Source of the DNA: an uncultured Propionibacteriaceae bacterium
GTDB lineage: Bacteria; Actinomycetota; Actinomycetes; Propionibacteriales; Propionibacteriaceae
Reading direction: 5' to 3'
Assembly: GCA_938046585.1 (NCBI GenBank)
Contig: CALIWR010000003.1
Coordinates: forward strand, 1-64,000
DNA: 64,000 nucleotides
Numbering within the stretch: position 1 is the stretch's first letter; each line of letters begins with the position of its first letter. The notes under the pieces were generated by a model. The model worked only from the letters and a program-made list of their open reading frames with translations. It did no database searches and was not told the DNA's origin. Shown piece after piece: positions 60,654 to 64,000 of this stretch. The position numbers and the translations under genes were made by a program.

Positions 60654-63590
60654 CCTTCAATGGAGCCCGGTCTTAGAGACCGGGAATACGCGGGGATAAC
60701 CGCCACCGGGATCGGCCCGGCCGGAGCTGCAATGGAGCCCGGTCTTAGAGACCGGGAATATGCTAGGGGGTAGCTGTGGAGCCGCTGACGATTGAGCCGC
60801 TGCAATGGAGCCCGGTCTTAGAGACCGGGAATACGTATCCCAGGACCATCGATACCGCTATCGCGGTATCGCTGCAATGGAGCCCGGTCTTAGAGACCGG
60901 GAATACGACGTCGTCCTCGTTCACTCGGCACACCCCCCGACGCTGCAATGGAGCCCGGTCTTAGAGACCGGGAATACACGCCGGTGTCCTGGTCCAGGTC
61001 CAGGATCTGGTCGCGGCTGCAATGGAGCCCGGTCTTAGAGACCGGGAATACGCGCCGTTCTGGCGCGCCGTAGTAGAACGCGCGATCAAGCTGCAATGGA
61101 GCCCGGTCTTAGAGACCGGGAATACATGCTGCCCGCCGTACGGGCCGGATCCCGACTGACATGCTGCAATGGAGCCCGGTCTTAGAGACCGGGAATACAG
61201 CAGTGGTACGACGAATACGAGCGGGACGTGCGCGCTGCAATGGAGCCCGGTCTTAGAGACCGGGAATACATCGCCGCTGGAACGGAGCCCGGCCGAGATG
61301 GCATTGCTGCAATGGAGCCCGGTCTTAGAGACCGGGAATACCTAATGTCATGGGCACCGGCTGCCGCTGAGGCACTGCTGCAATGGAGCCCGGTCTTAGA
61401 GACCGGGAATACTACACCCGCCACGGCACCGTGATCGACGCATTCCGGGCTGCAATGGAGCCCGGTCTTAGAGACCGGGAATACGCCGCTGGTGGTGGGC
61501 TTGGTGGTGACGGCGTTGCGGCTGCAATGGAGCCCGGTCTTAGAGACCGGGAATACCCCCGGGCGGGAAGGCTACAAGGATTGGCTCTACTATCCGCTGC
61601 AATGGAGCCCGGTCTTAGAGACCGGGAATACCCGCATTTAGGTCCACGCCGATCAACCGGGGGCTGCTGCAATGGAGCCCGGTCTTAGAGACCGGGAATA
61701 CGATCTGCTCCCCGGCATCGAGACCCGCCGGCTGGCCCGCTGCAATGGAGCCCGGTCTTAGAGACCGGGAATACCCGCTGAGTGCCGCCGCGTGGGCGTG
61801 CCGGCACCTGCTGCAATGGAGCCCGGTCTTAGAGACCGGGAATACTCGATGGCTCCACTATAGCATCTCGCGGGGCGTTTCGGCTGCAATGGAGCCCGGT
61901 CTTAGAGACCGGGAATACCGCAGGCAAAAGTTCTTGCTGCTGGCAGAAATCCTCGCTGCAATGGAGCCCGGTCTTAGAGACCGGGAATACCGGAGGCGGC
62001 CCGCGATGTCGGCCACTGTCTGCTGGCTGCAATGGAGCCCGGTCTTAGAGACCGGGAATACGATCTGCCGCGCATCGCTTACGCGATCTGCCGGACGCTC
62101 GCTGCAATGGAGCCCGGTCTTAGAGACCGGGAATACTATCCGCCTTGCGCAAAAGCGGGCTGGCGCACAACTGGCTGCAATGGAGCCCGGTCTTAGAGAC
62201 CGGGAATACCCGCCTCGAGCAGATACGTGGACCAACGATCCAGCTCGCTGCAATGGAGCCCGGTCTTAGAGACCGGGAATACAAGATCCCGGGAGTGGAC
62301 CCGCACCGCGTAGCAGCGCGCTGCAATGGAGCCCGGTCTTAGAGACCGGGAATACTTCATCGAGGACGCGGGGGAGGGGGTGAGCTCCAACTGCTGCAAT
62401 GGAGCCCGGTCTTAGAGACCGGGAATACATGTGCGTCGGTACGAGGCCCGTCTCCGATGGGTGCTGCTGCAATGGAGCCCGGTCTTAGAGACCGGGAATA
62501 CGGGCGCCTTTATGAGGCAGCGCGGGAGTCCAGCTGGCTGCAATGGAGCCCGGTCTTAGAGACCGGGAATACCACGCACGCACGCACGCACACGCACGCA
62601 CACGCACACGGCTGCAATGGAGCCCGGTCTTAGAGACCGGGAATACCCGCATGCAGCGCGTTTTCGGGGCCTACGCAGCCTGCCGCTGCAATGGAGCCCG
62701 GTCTTAGAGACCGGGAATACTCGATGCGCTCGACGCCGCCGTCACGGCCCTAGGGGCTGCAATGGAGCCCGGTCTTAGAGACCGGGAATACTAAGGCTCA
62801 GCGCCTCTGCCGCGGCCGGATGCCATGCTGCAATGGAGCCCGGTCTTAGAGACCGGGAATACCCGCCGCTACGGGACGCCTAGCGCAGAGAAAAGCTGGC
62901 TGCAATGGAGCCCGGTCTTAGAGACCGGGAATACTGCCACAGTTCACCATCGGGGGGCAGCAGTCCTTCCCGGCTGCAATGGAGCCCGGTCTTAGAGACC
63001 GGGAATACGCAGCCTTTCTACACTTTCTCCTATACATCACTAGAGCTGCAATGGAGCCCGGTCTTAGAGACCGGGAATACGTTGCACACAGTGCCAAAGC
63101 TGTGGTCGCGCGGGATGGCTGCAATGGAGCCCGGTCTTAGAGACCGGGAATACGGTCGTACTCGGCCTACTCCTCGGCGACGGCATCAGTGCTGCAATGG
63201 AGCCCGGTCTTAGAGACCGGGAATACATGCAGATCCAGGAACTGCTGGATCGCCTGGTGAAGGGCTGCAATGGAGCCCGGTCTTAGAGACCGGGAATACG
63301 CCGCGTGTCGCCTGCTGGATGAGCCGGTGATGCAACGGCTGCAATGGAGCCCGGTCTTAGAGACCGGGAATACCGCGAGCAGTTCTCGTATCTGAGTGAG
63401 TGGCTAGATGCTGCAATGGAGCCCGGTCTTAGAGACCGGGAATACAAGAGATTTGGGAGGTGATCGAAGGCGTAATGTAATGCTGCAATGGAGCCCGGTC
63501 TTAGAGACCGGGAATACCCCTGGCGCCGCTGTGCTGGGGCTGCCTACGGGCCGCGCTGCAATGGAGCCCGGTCTTAGAGACCGGGAATAC
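60654..63590 (-). CRISPR. second CRISPR array, 41 repeats of 36 nt and 40 spacers
   Basis: In minus orientation the repeat begins GTATTCCCGGTCT, has a perfect 8-bp stem CCCGGTCT/AGACCGGG around CTA, and ends CTCCATTGCAGC. I located all 41 starts; periods range from 70 to 75 bp (34-39-nt spacers). The leftmost repeat (60654-60689) is degenerate at its outer end and the next (60726) has one changed base, marking the left as leader-distal. The terminal ATTGCAGC resembles the 8-nt crRNA handle of Cas6-processed type I/III systems (ATTGAAAC, ATTGCGAC). Effector genes are outside the window. Confidence 0.97.
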
Positions 63591-63757
63591 GGCTCGACGC
63601 AAAACCCGCTGCTGGCTACTAGTCTTGCAGGCCTTCGCGAGCGCTGTCAACCGGCCCTCGGTCAGGGGGCGGCGGGGGCGCCTGCCGGAGGGGGTAAACA
63701 TGGCTCTGACTAGGGGGCGAGCGGTGCTGCGACGAGCCCTGAGGACCTCAGCCCTCG
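63591..63757 (-). promoter_or_regulatory. leader of the second array with candidate promoter
   Basis: A 167-bp stretch between cas2 and the array. On the minus strand TTGACA (63650-63645) is followed after 18 bp by AAGACT (63626-63621), which would start transcription about 25 bases before the first repeat. No gene is seen here. Confidence 0.5.
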
Positions 63758-64000
63758 CTAGACGATCTGGACTCCTCGCTGGGGCAGCGGCGCGTGCGGG
63801 CCGACGAAGGTGAAGCGGTTCTCTCCCGGATCGCCTAGGTCGACGATTACGACCGAATCTTCAGCCAGGTTCATGATCTGCTCTCCAGAGGATCTTAGAT
63901 GAATGAGTTCAGTCTTATTCAGATCGCAGATGAACACAGAGTACTGAAGACGATCCCCATGAGACTCCATGAGTTTGCAAATTCTCCGGAGTCGACTGGG
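63758..64000 (-). CDS. cas2: Cas2 of a second CRISPR system, N-terminus beyond the window
   Basis: Partial. 80 residues are visible; the frame continues in past the right edge as PSRLRRICKLMESHGDRLQYSVFICDLNKTEL, the canonical Cas2 helix and beta strand. The rest, EDSVVIVDLGDPGENRFTFVGP, fits the C-terminal strand. The internal Met at 63970 is not the start. This is the canonical Cas2 type of I-B/I-C/III systems, unlike the Cas2e at 22770. It lies upstream of the second array on the same strand. Confidence 0.85.
   Translation of the reverse strand, partial: PSRLRRICKLMESHGDRLQYSVFICDLNKTELIHLRSSGEQIMNLAEDSVVIVDLGDPGENRFTFVGPHAPLPQRGVQIV

Noticed and set aside
60763..63713. Open frames with repeated RDREY or SRSLRPGSIAA peptides
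   Set aside because: They are translations of the 36-nt repeat of the second array, not genes.

Overview
The window is high-GC actinobacterial DNA. The GC-rich coding, ATGA-type operon overlaps, a DUF5318/class A penicillin-binding protein pair, type VII (ESX-like) substrate genes, late cobalamin genes, a large pyruvate:ferredoxin oxidoreductase and type I-E CRISPR repeats starting GTATTCCCCGC together suggest a Propionibacteriaceae-like organism. That placement is inference; no rRNA is present.

Layout. 1-871: a noncoding cluster of dispersed structured repeats, then an ArsR regulator/zinc-type CDF exporter pair (872-2148) and an MprAB-like two-component system (2346-4534). A second repeat cluster (4535-5300) contains a four-copy, CRISPR-spaced mini-array. 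5468-8127: an ESX-type cassette (YbaB/EbfC-like, EspC-like, WXG-like, duplicated membrane protein). 8147-13776: AlkA-type DNA glycosylase, YibE/F permease, CobQ and CobD, and a histidine phosphatase.

13822-28901 is a complete type I-E CRISPR-Cas locus: cas3, cse1, cse2, cas7e, cas5e, cas6e, cas1e and cas2e in one direction, overlapping or tightly spaced, followed by a 94-repeat/93-spacer array. Degenerate copies of a slightly different repeat lie outside both ends of the locus. The array holds duplicated spacers, near-duplicate spacers, two palindromic spacers and one 43-nt spacer.

28956-44610: a glutamine amidotransferase/PEP-synthase-like pair, a 160-bp tandem repeat, PBP and DUF5318, tRNA-Ala(UGC), an apparently AT-richer HAD hydrolase with an unknown partner, an ABC transporter/two-component operon, and two overlapping genes of a Roadblock-like family. 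44844-53066: M20 amidohydrolase, a tiny membrane protein, a SUKH-like protein, RpiB, an unknown 613-residue protein, a second ESX-type cassette in the same internal order as the first, an inverted copy of the dispersed repeat, and DUF1992. 53179-60523: a redox cluster (GltD-like flavoprotein, NifJ, dihydroorotate dehydrogenase-like protein) and a LacI-family regulator whose Shine-Dalgarno sequence lies inside a perfect hairpin.

60654-64000 is a second, unrelated CRISPR array (41 repeats of 36 nt, minus orientation). A canonical cas2 is cut by the right edge, so a second CRISPR-Cas system continues outside the window.

The most unusual signal is the dispersed repeat family. Its units begin with a covarying stem-loop just after stop codons, and they carry short runs of a 28-nt repeat separated by unique 33-nt sequences. 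That 61-bp geometry matches the resident type I-E array, although the repeat is unrelated to either CRISPR array.
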